Source: Roseivirga thermotolerans (lineage in GTDB: Bacteria; Bacteroidota; Bacteroidia; Cytophagales; Cyclobacteriaceae). Taken from it: a stretch of 64,000 nucleotides of DNA. Positions 25,839 through 34,583 of this stretch are shown here, in pieces; position 1 is the first letter of the stretch; every line of letters starts with the position of its first letter. Both the position numbers and the translations under genes were made by a program. The notes beneath the pieces were generated by a model that saw only the letters and a list, made by a program, of their open reading frames with translations, was not told where the DNA came from and ran no database searches. The stretch covers positions 186,001 through 250,000 of the forward strand of contig NZ_BNAG01000002.1 of NCBI RefSeq assembly GCF_014653175.1, given 5' to 3'.

Positions 25839-26998
25839 TACCAGAAACTGATGAATATTTCCAGGTAGAAGAATATTTGCAAGAAGAAGGCGTAAACAAA
25901 GCCTACAATATTGAATTTAATAAGGGTTTTAAACCATCCCTGCTTATATACTTTCAGAAATGAAATGTAGGCATAAGTACTGGTGAGTATAAAAAATACA
26001 ACCCCTATAATGGCTCGGGCTGCGTCAATATCCCATGCCGGAAAGGTATTTTTAGTAACTATCTTATACATAATTAATAAGCCCAAACCATAGAGCAGAT
26101 AGGCAAATGAGTGAATGTGCAGGGCATGAACAATGTGCTTAATGTACAGGTGCTTTCTCCGTACATAGACAAACTTTAGCACTCCGGCAAAAAGCGGAAT
26201 AAGAATGAACATCATCAGCGGTAGGTTGCCAAGCACAAAACCTTTAAAGCCTTCATCGTTTTCAAAGATTTTTCGGGTTTGGGCATACACATGCACTTTT
26301 TGATTGGGGCTAAGAAAATTACCTTCAATATTGCCTCCATTGCCTTGTAGAGAATCCCAAAATACAGAATCGGGCATTCGTCTGTCTCTGGCAAAGCGGT
26401 GCATTTTATCTACCCATTCTTCGTCTTCAGACGTGGGTAACTCAACGGTAGAAAGTGACACTTTTGTGTCTTCTATAAAGTCTTCGGAAAAGTCGGCCTC
26501 TAGCGAGTCTAACAATTGACTAAAGGAGACTATTCCACTGTATTTCTGAGTCAGTGAGTCTTCTATCAAGGCCATTTTCACACTGTCGGAGAGAACCTTT
26601 AAGCGGTCGTTGTCCCTTAAAGCATCGAGGCTGGCGGTAGTTATCTCGGAGTCATCGCTAAGGTCTTTAAGGTTAAAGTCTGAGAGCAGGTAGCTTATGG
26701 TAAAGAAGTAAAAAAGGCTCATGACCAAATACAGCCTTACCGGATGAATGAAGTGCTTAATTTTGCCTTCGTGAAAACGATTGGTCAATGCTCCGGGCTT
26801 AAAAAGAAAAGGAACGAGGCTGTGGGCAAGCTTGGAGTCAAGCCCCAGGTAATTATCGACAAACTCTTTAATGAGCGTGTAAAATGTAACGTTATTGTCT
26901 GTGTTAGCCTGACCGCATACCGGGCAAAAATTATAGTCTTCGTGCAGGCTGGAGCCGCAGTTGTTACAAGAGTTGCTTCTTCTTTTCTTTTCTATCAT
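25832..26998 (-). CDS. DUF3667 family zinc-ribbon membrane protein
   Basis: This is a 388-residue protein opening with a four-Cys zinc ribbon (CNNCGSSLHEDYNFCPVCGQ, residues ~11-30), then the family stretch around FLFKPGALTNRFHEGKIKHF and a first membrane helix. A ~150-residue acidic non-membrane loop follows, then about four C-terminal membrane helices. The DUF3667 family is common in Bacteroidota and has no defined function. It is transcribed alone and overlaps hemL tail to tail. A TTG start at 27022 would add eight residues; the ATG at 26998 is preferred. Confidence 0.85.
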   Translation of the reverse strand: MIEKKRRSNSCNNCGSSLHEDYNFCPVCGQANTDNNVTFYTLIKEFVDNYLGLDSKLAHSLVPFLFKPGALTNRFHEGKIKHFIHPVRLYLVMSLFYFFTISYLLSDFNLKDLSDDSEITTASLDALRDNDRLKVLSDSVKMALIEDSLTQKYSGIVSFSQLLDSLEADFSEDFIEDTKVSLSTVELPTSEDEEWVDKMHRFARDRRMPDSVFWDSLQGNGGNIEGNFLSPNQKVHVYAQTRKIFENDEGFKGFVLGNLPLMMFILIPLFAGVLKFVYVRRKHLYIKHIVHALHIHSFAYLLYGLGLLIMYKIVTKNTFPAWDIDAARAIIGVVFFILTSTYAYISFLKVYKQGWFKTLIKFNIVGFVYAFFLQIFFYLEIFISFWYY

Positions 26999-27108
26999 GC
27001 TCTGGTACGACCGAACTATCAAATATAGCAGAAGTAGGCAAGTGGTAAAAGGCTTGCCTTACCGAATCTAATCAATAACGGTGCACCAACGAGAAGAAAA
27101 AGTAGGGC

Positions 27109-28095
27109 TCAGGCCTCGCTTTCTTTGAGTCTGTCTTTAAACATGGCCCTCAACTTCTGCACTTTAGGGTTAATTACTGCCATGCAGTAGGGTTGGTTGG
27201 GGTTGTCATTAAAGTAATTCTGATGATAGTCTTCTGCCGGGTAGAATGCCGCAGGGCCGGTTATTTCAGTAACTATGGGGTCTTCGAAGTAGTCACCCAT
27301 TTCAGTTTTTACTTCTTCAGCAATTTTTTGTTCTTCTTCACCGGAGGTTATAATTATGGAACGATACTGCGTGCCTGTGTCGTACCCTTGCCTGTTAAGT
27401 GTGGTGGGGTCGTGAGTGGAGAAAAAGATTCTTAGCAGGTCTGAGTAGCTCAGTTCATTTGGGTTATAAGTAATTCTGATTACTTCTGCATGACCTGTTC
27501 GTCCGCTTGTTACTTCCCGGTAGGTGGGTTTTTTAACAGAGCCGCCTGCGTAACCGGATTCTACTTTATGAACCCCTTTTATTCGCTGAAAAACGGCCTC
27601 TGTACACCAAAAACAGCCACCTCCAACAATGGCAGTTGCTTCTGTAAGTTCGGTAGAAAGTAACTGCATGGAGGCAGAGTTTACGCAGTATCTAAGACCA
27701 CTGGGTTCCGGACCATCGGGGAAAACATGTCCCTGGTGGGCATCGCAGGTGTTGCACATAATTTCTACCCTCACCATGCCATAGCTGGTGTCTTTTTCAT
27801 ACTTAATGGCATTTTCTTTTACAGGCTGGGTAAAGCTTGGCCAGCCGCTTCCTGATTCGAACTTCACCCTGGAATCGAAGAGGGGAGTGCCACAGCAAAC
27901 ACAGCCATAGAGCCCCGGTTCATGTCTTTCGCAGAACTCACCTGTACCCGCCCGTTCGGTTCCTTTTAAACGGGCTATCTGGAATTGTTCCGGAGTAAGT
28001 ATTTCTTTCCATTCAGCTTCGGTTTTTTCTACCCTTCTATCGGGTTTGGGATTTCCGTTGTTGGTGAATTTAATGACATCTGACCAGGTAAGCAT
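27109..28095 (-). CDS. msrBA: Bifunctional methionine sulfoxide reductase, MsrB-MsrA fusion
   Basis: This is a repair enzyme for oxidised methionine. Residues ~1-148 are MsrB, acting on methionine-R-sulfoxide: zinc pairs C65/C68 (YGCVCCG) and C114/C117 (CNTCDAHQGHVF) and the catalytic Cys at ~137 in RYCVNSAS. From ~155 the protein is MsrA, acting on the S-sulfoxide, with catalytic Cys ~161 in GGGCFWCTEAVF and downstream GRTGHAEVIRITYNP and YHQNYF. The order MsrB then MsrA is the reverse of many fused Msr proteins. There is no signal peptide, so it is cytoplasmic; the nearby thioredoxin (28466) is a plausible reductant. The ATG at 28095 is preferred to a TTG two codons upstream. Confidence 0.95.
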   Translation of the reverse strand: MLTWSDVIKFTNNGNPKPDRRVEKTEAEWKEILTPEQFQIARLKGTERAGTGEFCERHEPGLYGCVCCGTPLFDSRVKFESGSGWPSFTQPVKENAIKYEKDTSYGMVRVEIMCNTCDAHQGHVFPDGPEPSGLRYCVNSASMQLLSTELTEATAIVGGGCFWCTEAVFQRIKGVHKVESGYAGGSVKKPTYREVTSGRTGHAEVIRITYNPNELSYSDLLRIFFSTHDPTTLNRQGYDTGTQYRSIIITSGEEEQKIAEEVKTEMGDYFEDPIVTEITGPAAFYPAEDYHQNYFNDNPNQPYCMAVINPKVQKLRAMFKDRLKESEA

Positions 28096-28142
28096 AGGCA
28101 ATTGGTTTACGGCAGAAAGAACAAGTGCTTTTGCCAGAAAGT

Positions 28143-28382
28143 TTATTGTTTGCCCAAATATCGGTTAAACTCTGCAATTAGTTTTTCTCTTTCGCTTGGC
28201 CGTGGTGCATCTTTGTTAACTAGCCGACCATTGTGGTAGATCATATAATGCGGAAGGGCTGGAATGTTGAGCTCTTCCATTTTTTTACGATAACCAGCGT
28301 TGTCAATTCTACAATTTAGACAGGAGTTGGGTCGAATGTTAAAGTGATTTGGTTTGGTTCTTTTTTCTCTTCTATAATTCTT
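28143..28382 (-). pseudogene. Truncated C-terminal fragment of a thioredoxin-fold (TlpA-like) protein
   Basis: A 79-codon open stretch with no ATG near its start lies between a TGA at 28383-28385 and a TAA at 28143-28145. Its second half reads MEELNIPALPHYMIYHNG, then RLVNKDAPRPSEREKLIAEF, which fits the C-terminal half of TlpA/ResA-type thioredoxin-fold proteins (cis-Pro region, NG turn, DAPRPS motif). The N-terminal half with the CxxC active site is missing. It is probably a gene remnant left downstream of trxA and its terminator. Confidence 0.55.
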
Positions 28383-28407
28383 TCAGAAGCCTTATCCGAA
28401 CGCGCAC

Positions 28408-28437
28408 AAAAAAAGGAATGAAGTGTGTTTCATTCCT
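28408..28437 (-). terminator. Rho-independent terminator of trxA
   Basis: On the minus strand AGGAATGAA (28437-28429), a 6-base loop and TTCATTCCT (28422-28414) form a 9-bp stem that runs into a seven-T tract, 30 bases after the trxA stop. Confidence 0.9.
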
Positions 28438-28465
28438 AAATATACTTGTAATGTTTTACCACTAT

Positions 28466-28837
28466 CTAGTTAGTTTCGTTCTCGCCTAACAATTCTTTTT
28501 TGATCACATCCTTGAGTACTTCTTTGGGAAGAGCGCCAGACTGCATCATAGGCTGTCTACCGTCTTTCGGAATGAAAAGAATACTGGGAATACTTCTGAT
28601 TCCAAACATGGCACTTAGCTCTTGTTCTACTTCGGTATCTACCTTGTAAATGTCTATTTCCGGAAACTCTGCTGCCAACTCTTCGAAGATTGGAGCTACC
28701 ATCTGGCATGGTCCGCACCAATCGGCATAAAAGTCTATAATGGCCGGTTTTTCACCTTCAAACTTCCATTCTTTTTCTTTCTTGTAGTTGAATACCTTGG
28801 TTTCAAAATCAGCCAGACTTAATTGTTTTGTTTTCAT
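28466..28837 (-). CDS. trxA: Thioredoxin
   Basis: This is a 123-residue thioredoxin with active site WCGPC at residues 40-44 (IIDFYADWCGPCQMVAPIFEE) and the cis-proline loop IRSIPSILFIPKDG. It is slightly longer at the N-terminus than the ~105-residue minimal form. An upstream in-frame extension with no thioredoxin features is ignored, and the ATG at 28837 (MKTKQLSLADFETKV) is chosen. It is a single-gene unit with its own terminator. It likely supplies electrons to reductases such as the MsrB-MsrA fusion nearby. Confidence 0.95.
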   Translation of the reverse strand: MKTKQLSLADFETKVFNYKKEKEWKFEGEKPAIIDFYADWCGPCQMVAPIFEELAAEFPEIDIYKVDTEVEQELSAMFGIRSIPSILFIPKDGRQPMMQSGALPKEVLKDVIKKELLGENETN

Positions 28838-28931
28838 ACTTCTCAAATTACAAACATTTAAGTCTTGCAGCCAACAAACAGTTCCATAGAAGTATAACCA
28901 ATGTAACACAGGTTACTTTTAGGGGCATTGA

Positions 28932-30074
28932 TTACTCGTTGCTCCATCGGGGAACACCTTTGTAGCTCTCCCAGGTTGGCAGCCTTTTGGTTTCAGTTTT
29001 TGTGGTTTCTAGTGCGCGCAAAAACTTTTCCTCGTGGCCGTTCAACCAGTTGGAGAATGTAGGGCCGGGTGAGTGGCCTTTGGTAATGTGCTTTAACAAG
29101 AGACCTATGTTAAAGGTGGTGCTGCTCAGGCCGGCTTCGGCCAGTTTGGCATCTTGTGCATTACAGGCCTGCTCATATTGCCCTTTTACCGGAACCATTA
29201 ATACAGGCTTGTTTAAGTACATGGCTTCACAAATGGACTCAAAGCCGGCAGTTGAGGCATAACCCGCGCAACCAGCCATTAGGTGTAAAAATTTTTGATC
29301 GTTGATGTAGTGAAAGGTGAGGTTTTTATGGGGTTTCCACTCATCGGGCAGTTGTTTGTTATCCCAAAAGCAATGGATTTTGATTTTCTTGTTTTCCTTA
29401 TGCCACTCTATGATTTCCTGAGCGTAGCCTTTGTTTACCACATAGGCCAGAATGTAGTCTCCGTTTGTCGGAGTGAGCGAAAAAACTTCCTTTCTTAAAA
29501 GCGGTGGGGCTATAATGAGCTTGGGTGAGTCGCTTTTCAGGGGTCTAAATGAAAGGGCTATTATTTTATGGCTGCCTATGGCAGTGAGTTGGTTGTTGAG
29601 CCGGAAGGCCCATTTCTGGGTTTTGAAACCCTCTGCAAAGGGAAAGCTATTGTGTAGTGCGAGGTATTGATGCGCGATACACACTCTTTGAGTAGAGGGT
29701 CTGAAAAGTCCGAAATATAATCCTCCCAGTATGTCGTAGAAGTTTACTATAAGATCGGGTTTAAACTCTTTCCTAAACTTGTGCAGGCGAATGAGCTCTC
29801 TCAGAAAAAGGGGGGTACTGAGCAGATTAAAAGTGACTGTTTTCCAAAGGTTTACAGATTTACTGTTTTTGTCGAAGTAGAAATTGGGACTTTTAAATGT
29901 CTTTAGGTTAGCATTGGTGTTTTGCGCTACAAATTTGGGGATGCTTCTTCGGTTGCTGGTGCCAACTGCAATGGCGGTTACCAGGTGGTTGGCATTACTC
30001 AATATTTTTTCTAAAGCTAAGGCCTGTGTCATGTGTCCTCTTCCTTCGCCCTGAACAATAAAAAGAACTTTCAT
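28932..30074 (-). CDS. MurG-like glycosyltransferase (GT-B fold)
   Basis: This is a 380-residue GT-B type enzyme. It starts MKVLFIVQGEGRGHMTQAL, the Gly-rich acceptor-site loop of GT28/MJ1255-like transferases, and later has a sugar-nucleotide site around GYASTAGFESICEAMYLNKP and PVKGQYEQACNA. There is no signal peptide or membrane helix; it is probably a cytoplasmic-face enzyme. It lies 4 bases downstream of the LpxH-like phosphoesterase gene in the same operon, which suggests glycolipid or lipid A-type surface chemistry. Donor and acceptor are unknown. Confidence 0.85.
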   Translation of the reverse strand: MKVLFIVQGEGRGHMTQALALEKILSNANHLVTAIAVGTSNRRSIPKFVAQNTNANLKTFKSPNFYFDKNSKSVNLWKTVTFNLLSTPLFLRELIRLHKFRKEFKPDLIVNFYDILGGLYFGLFRPSTQRVCIAHQYLALHNSFPFAEGFKTQKWAFRLNNQLTAIGSHKIIALSFRPLKSDSPKLIIAPPLLRKEVFSLTPTNGDYILAYVVNKGYAQEIIEWHKENKKIKIHCFWDNKQLPDEWKPHKNLTFHYINDQKFLHLMAGCAGYASTAGFESICEAMYLNKPVLMVPVKGQYEQACNAQDAKLAEAGLSSTTFNIGLLLKHITKGHSPGPTFSNWLNGHEEKFLRALETTKTETKRLPTWESYKGVPRWSNE

Positions 30075-30078
30075 GTGA

Positions 30079-30915
30079 TTATGCCTGACTTGCTGTTGCT
30101 GCTACTTCTTTTGTCCCATTGCCGGTGTAAGCATGAAGAGGAATGGTTTTTTCATCACTTTCATCTTTTTCCTTTTGGTTGCTTTCGCTGTAATACACAA
30201 GGCTCCACTCACCCTTCTTGTCTTCTACCAAAGCTGTCATTGATTCAACCCAGTCTCCGGAATTCAAGTAATGTATGCCATTAATGTGTTTAATAGCGGG
30301 CTGATGAATATGTCCGCATATTATGCCTTCACACCCTTTGTATAGGGCCATACTGGCGAGTTGTGTTTCAAAATCATCAATATATTTTACAGCCTGCTTT
30401 ACCTTACCTTTTACTTTTTGCGAGAGCGAAAAATAAGGAAGCCCCTTTTTCAGTCGTCTGTAGTTGTATTGTCTGTTAAGCCACAGTAGAAAAGTATACC
30501 CTATATCGCCCAACTTGGCAATCCATTTGAATTGGGTAGTAATTGAGTCGAAAACATCGCCATGGGTGATGTAGTACTTTTTACCATGGCTGGTGTAAAC
30601 AAGGTCTCTGGCGATTTTTAAATTGCCGACAGCAAAGGGTAGAATCTGATCGAGAAAGTCATCGTGATTGCCTCTCAGGTAGGTTACTTTGGTGCCATCT
30701 TCTTCTATCATTTTTAATATTTTGGTGAAGAAGCGGGTGTGCTTACGTTTCCATTTGCCTGACTTTTTGAGTTGCCAGCCGTCTATGATGTCACCGTTTA
30801 GAATCAGGTTCTCGCACCTGTATTGCTTTAGAAACCTTACGAGCTCTTTGGCTTTAGAGCCCTTTGTGCCTAGGTGAACATCAGAAACAATGATGGTTTT
30901 ACATTCATTTTTCAC
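30079..30915 (-). CDS. LpxH-like metallophosphoesterase (UDP-2,3-diacylglucosamine diphosphatase family)
   Basis: This is a 278-residue calcineurin-like phosphoesterase with the metal-binding blocks in order: IIVSDVHLG, LNGDIIDGW, YLRGNHDDF, THGD, and GIICGHIHQPA. The family splits pyrophosphate bonds of UDP-diacylglucosamine in lipid A synthesis, but a second, closer LpxH is encoded at 39019-39780, so this one may act on another glycolipid. It precedes a MurG-like glycosyltransferase in the same operon. The tail is acidic and low-complexity. The start is GTG at 30915; no ATG lies nearby in frame. Confidence 0.85.
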   Translation of the reverse strand: MKNECKTIIVSDVHLGTKGSKAKELVRFLKQYRCENLILNGDIIDGWQLKKSGKWKRKHTRFFTKILKMIEEDGTKVTYLRGNHDDFLDQILPFAVGNLKIARDLVYTSHGKKYYITHGDVFDSITTQFKWIAKLGDIGYTFLLWLNRQYNYRRLKKGLPYFSLSQKVKGKVKQAVKYIDDFETQLASMALYKGCEGIICGHIHQPAIKHINGIHYLNSGDWVESMTALVEDKKGEWSLVYYSESNQKEKDESDEKTIPLHAYTGNGTKEVAATASQA

Positions 30916-31046
30916 TGTCTGAGGTTTGGGGGTTAGGGTTAAAACAATATCACATCTTTATGTGACCCCTTTATGACCAGTGAATTATCTGAATGCTATA
31001 AAAAAGAAGGTAGATACAAGGAGGGTTAAAATTGCCTTAATATAGG

Positions 31047-31286
31047 CTAAGCCTTGAGTTGTTCGTCTATATATTTCACGGCTTGTCCAACGGTTTGAAG
31101 TTTTTCGGCATCACTATCAGGAATTCTGATGTTGAAAGACTGTTCAAACTCCATAACAATTTCGGCATAGTCGAGAGAGTCTATCCCCAGGTCTTTAATA
31201 AAGTTAGCATCCAATGTGGCTTCTGTAGGGGCAATGCCTATTTTCTCAACAAGTATTTGGGTTACCTTTTCTAGCGTTTTGCTCAT
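31047..31286 (-). CDS. Acyl carrier protein
   Basis: This is a 79-residue acidic helical carrier. The phosphopantetheine serine is at about residue 37 in GIDSLDYAEIVMEFEQ, with the usual helix I and helix III surroundings. It is smaller and more divergent than a typical housekeeping AcpP, and stands apart from fab genes. It may serve fatty-acid synthesis or a dedicated lipid or surface pathway; fabH at 55470 lies far away. Confidence 0.93.
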   Translation of the reverse strand: MSKTLEKVTQILVEKIGIAPTEATLDANFIKDLGIDSLDYAEIVMEFEQSFNIRIPDSDAEKLQTVGQAVKYIDEQLKA

Positions 31287-31337
31287 TCGGTTGGTGGTAA
31301 AATTGGTTGGCGGAAGTTAAACCATTTCAATATAAAT

Positions 31338-32687
31338 CTAAAACCTAAGGGTAAATTCTGTGCCTTCATTGATCACCGAACGGACCATTATGGCGCCTCC
31401 GTGTTTGCGCATAATTTGTTTGGATAATGAAAGACCTATACCGGATCCTTGCTTTTTGGTGGTAAAAAAAGGAATGAAGATTTTACCTAAAGCTTCTTCG
31501 TCTATTCCGGAACCATTGTCTCTAATCTTAATGGTTGGTCGACCATATTCATTCACAAACGCATTGATAATTATGGTTTTATCTTCTTCATTTTCTTCCA
31601 GGGCGTGCATGGCGTTCTGAATGAGGTTAATTAAAACCTGATCGAGCAGTTCTTTGTCTACATGCAGTTTTAAGTCTTTGGGTACAATATTTACAACAAA
31701 GTCAATACCCTTTACTTCCATTTCATGAGAAAGTAAAAGCTTAATGTGGTCAACAAGTTTTCTTATTTCTATCTCCTGGATCTTCGGTTCAGGAATACGT
31801 GTGAGGTTTCTAAAGTCAGAAACAAAGCGTATGAGCCCTTCGCTTCTTCTTTTAATGGTTTGCACAGCCAGATAAATATCTTCGAGCTCTTCCTTTTCAA
31901 TCGGAACATCATCTTCAATATTGTCTACCAGATTTACTTCTACCGTATTGGCAAGAGATGATAATGGAGTGACCGAATTCATGATTTCATGTGTGAGCAC
32001 ACGAATCAGATTTTGCCAGGCATCCATTTCTTTTTCTTCCAATTCCGATTGTATGTTTTGAATAGACACCAGCTTAAACTCTTCGCCTCTTAATACCAGC
32101 TCAATCACATAAATAGAGAGTTGGGTTCGGGTGCCTTCACGGGTAAGTTCAATCAGGGCACTTCCTCCGGTTTTTAGTTTTACAAGCGACTCTACGAGCT
32201 TAGGGCTTACTTTGCTCAGCTCAAAAATACTGTTGATGCTATCTATGCCAATGAGTTTCTTTGCCGCACTGTTAATGATCTGAACTTCTCCCAGCTTGTT
32301 GAAAGTAACCAAGCCAATGGCTACGTGTTGCACAATGGTCCTGAAATAGTGGTAATTGGCCTCTTTTTCGGCCCGTATTTCTCTAAACTTTCTAATTACG
32401 GTGTTGAATTCATTGTACAGCTCATTCATGGATTTACCTCTTCCTGAAGTGGGGTAGGTGGTGGTAAAATCATCATACTTAATAGAGCTTAAGAAACCTG
32501 CAATCTCTCGGTTGGTTTTGTCCAGGGTTCTTATTAGAAAATAGACCTGAAGGGCCACCAATAGTGCAATGAAGAAAGCATTTACATTATTGGCGGTTTC
32601 TATGTAGGCGTAGGCCAAAAGAAAAATAGAGCCAACCAATAAGGTGACTCTAATAATTATGGCCATTCTTAAGTTTTTAAAGCCCAT
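31338..32687 (-). CDS. NtrY-like sensor histidine kinase
   Basis: This is a 449-residue membrane kinase. It has two N-terminal membrane helices (~10-28 and ~36-55) with almost no periplasmic loop, then a HAMP-like linker, a PAS region (~115-215) and the kinase core. The H-box is LIRVLTHEIMNSVTPLSS, the N-box is LINLIQNAMHALEEN, and the G boxes are IRDNGSGIDE and GSGIGLSLSKQI. It likely senses a membrane or cytoplasmic signal. It overlaps the response-regulator gene by 11 bases and lies in an operon that is divergent from a MacA-ATPase-TolC operon with a sigma-54 promoter, the probable target. Confidence 0.93.
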   Translation of the reverse strand: MGFKNLRMAIIIRVTLLVGSIFLLAYAYIETANNVNAFFIALLVALQVYFLIRTLDKTNREIAGFLSSIKYDDFTTTYPTSGRGKSMNELYNEFNTVIRKFREIRAEKEANYHYFRTIVQHVAIGLVTFNKLGEVQIINSAAKKLIGIDSINSIFELSKVSPKLVESLVKLKTGGSALIELTREGTRTQLSIYVIELVLRGEEFKLVSIQNIQSELEEKEMDAWQNLIRVLTHEIMNSVTPLSSLANTVEVNLVDNIEDDVPIEKEELEDIYLAVQTIKRRSEGLIRFVSDFRNLTRIPEPKIQEIEIRKLVDHIKLLLSHEMEVKGIDFVVNIVPKDLKLHVDKELLDQVLINLIQNAMHALEENEEDKTIIINAFVNEYGRPTIKIRDNGSGIDEEALGKIFIPFFTTKKQGSGIGLSLSKQIMRKHGGAIMVRSVINEGTEFTLRF

Positions 32688-34053
32688 GCTTTTCTAATCT
32701 TCGATACAATGAGGCACGTGTAAGCCCCAACTCTTTGGCTGCCTTAGAAATATTACCAGAATGCTTGTTAATGGCTTTGAGAATCACATTCTTTTCCACC
32801 TCATCCAGATTCAGATTATCCACACTTTCTGTTTGGGAGTCGGCTTTTTGAACCAGAAAGAAGAAGTCGTCTGGCATTAATACATTGCCTTCGCTCATAA
32901 TAATTGCGCGTTCAATGGCATGTTGCAACTCCCTGATATTGCCGGGCCAGGAGTATTTCGATAGTTTCTTATAAGTAGACGGAGCGATTTTTTTGGGGGG
33001 CTTTCTATACTTTTCACAGTAGACCTTCACAAAATGGTCGGCCAAAAGATTAATGTCGTCTTGTCGCTCGCGCAAAGGAGGAAGGTGAATTTCTACAGTA
33101 TTGATACGGTAAAGCAAATCCTGCCGAAAGGTATTTTCGGCAACCATATCGTACACCGGCATGTTGGTGGCGCAAATAAGGCGTATGTCAATATCTATGG
33201 GTTTATTGGTTCCAATTCGGGTCACCTGCCTGCTTTGTAGTACGGTAAGCAATTTAGACTGAAGAGGCATACTCAGGTTGCCAATCTCATCTAAAAACAA
33301 CGAGCCCCCTGATGCTACCTCAAATCTACCAGCTCGGTCTTCCTTGGCATCGGTAAAGGCGCCTTTCTTATGGCCAAATAGCTCCGATTCAAACAGTGTT
33401 TCCGTAATGGCTCCCATGTCTACCCCCACAAAGACATTGTCTTTGCGCAGGGAACGTTGGTGAAGAGCACGAGCCACAAGCTCTTTACCCGTACCGTTTT
33501 CCCCCAAAATAAGCACATTGGCATCGGTGCCCGCTACTTTGTCTATTATGCTAAAGACATTCTTCATGGCGGGGCTGTCTCCTATAATGTCTTTAAAAGG
33601 CTTGCTTATATCATCTTCCAGCTGCTTTTTGGCGCTTTTGAGCTTTTCTACTTCTTTGTAGCTCTGCTTTAGTTTAATGGCCGAAGAGAGTGTGGCGAGA
33701 AGTTTTTCATTTTGCCAGGGCTTCAATACAAAGTCGGTGGCCCCTTCTTTGAGAGCCCGCACGGCCATTTCTACATCGCCAAAGGCAGTAATCAATATAA
33801 CCACTGCTTTGGGGTCGGCTTCTAAAATCTGTTCCAACCAATAGAACCCTTCTTTACCACTGGTAATGTCTTTACTGAAGTTCATGTCCAGCAATATGAC
33901 ATCATAGGTCCCATTGTTCATTAAGAAAGGAATCTTCTTGGGGTTCTTTTCTATAATCACCTCTTTGGCGTGCTTCTTCAGTAAGAGTTTGGCTGCAATG
34001 AGCACGTCCTCGTCATCATCTATTATCAGTATTTTTCCGAGTTCTTTGTCCAC
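32677..34053 (-). CDS. NtrC-family sigma-54-dependent response regulator
   Basis: This is a 458-residue regulator of three parts. The receiver domain has phospho-acceptor Asp at about residue 56 (VILLDMNFS). The AAA+ domain has Walker A GENGTGKE near 185, the sigma-54 contact loop written GAFTDA instead of GAFTGA, and Walker B GGSLFLDEIG. The C-terminal Fis-type helix-turn-helix is KHSGNISKAAKELGLTRASL. It activates transcription by RNA polymerase carrying sigma-54. The start is GTG at 34053. A 14-bp perfect palindrome lies 36 bases upstream and a sigma-54 promoter lies ~530 bases away before the divergent efflux operon. Confidence 0.95.
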   Translation of the reverse strand: MDKELGKILIIDDDEDVLIAAKLLLKKHAKEVIIEKNPKKIPFLMNNGTYDVILLDMNFSKDITSGKEGFYWLEQILEADPKAVVILITAFGDVEMAVRALKEGATDFVLKPWQNEKLLATLSSAIKLKQSYKEVEKLKSAKKQLEDDISKPFKDIIGDSPAMKNVFSIIDKVAGTDANVLILGENGTGKELVARALHQRSLRKDNVFVGVDMGAITETLFESELFGHKKGAFTDAKEDRAGRFEVASGGSLFLDEIGNLSMPLQSKLLTVLQSRQVTRIGTNKPIDIDIRLICATNMPVYDMVAENTFRQDLLYRINTVEIHLPPLRERQDDINLLADHFVKVYCEKYRKPPKKIAPSTYKKLSKYSWPGNIRELQHAIERAIIMSEGNVLMPDDFFFLVQKADSQTESVDNLNLDEVEKNVILKAINKHSGNISKAAKELGLTRASLYRRLEKHGL

Positions 34054-34088
34054 AAGCTTGTATTTGAAAAGTTATTGCAACTGAAATA

Positions 34089-34102
34089 ATGCCAATTGGC
34101 AT
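34089..34102. promoter_or_regulatory. 14-bp perfect palindrome, candidate binding site of the NtrC-like regulator
   Basis: ATGCCAATTGGCAT is its own reverse complement. It sits 36 bases upstream of the response-regulator start and about 480 bases upstream of the sigma-54 promoter at 34584, a reasonable place for an enhancer or autoregulatory site. A second copy is not seen nearby. Confidence 0.4.
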
Positions 34103-34418
34103 AGAAGCGAAATATAGGGGATTAGTTTTAGAGGATGTCCGATATCGCAACAAAATTAGTCCGATTATGAACGTGTTTTTCTTAAAAAGTATCGCTTATG
34201 CGAGCATTGAAAACTCCTGAGCTTTGTGTGTAATAGCAATAAATTGAGGTGAAATTTGCTAAAAACAGGTACGTACAGATATCGGCTCGGGTGCAGACGA
34301 AAAAACCTTACTTTTAAAAGAATTTGGTTTTGCAGATGAAATGAAAGTGTTTATATTGCACCTGTTGTTTTGAATTAATTTAAAGATTAATTCAGATATT
34401 TTGAGTTTTTGACCTTTG

Positions 34419-34450
34419 GGCTCGGTGCTGACCATACCGAGCCTTTTTTT
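34419..34450 (+). terminator. Strong Rho-independent terminator with no upstream protein gene
   Basis: GGCTCGGT (34419-34426), a 9-base loop and ACCGAGCC (34436-34443) are followed directly by seven T (34444-34450). The direction is plus strand only. The nearest upstream genes are on the minus strand and point away, so the terminator must end a short untranslated transcript. Confidence 0.85.
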
Positions 34451-34583
34451 ATGCCCAATGGGCTCTTCCGGTGTTCGATTGTGTTCGTTTTCGATCAATT
34501 TCTGTTTTAATTCTGTACACTTACATGCAACCTGGCGGGGTGGGATATAGTCTATTCGTTTGATTTATAGTGTTTTACAAAAG

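Noticed and set aside
28838-28909. N-terminal extension of thioredoxin
   Set aside because: It would add 24 residues unlike any thioredoxin leader; the ATG at 28837 is standard.
34259-34498. Minus-strand open frame of 79 codons in the regulator-efflux gap
   Set aside because: Its sequence is low in recognisable features and it lies across a plus-strand terminator; it appears to be chance.
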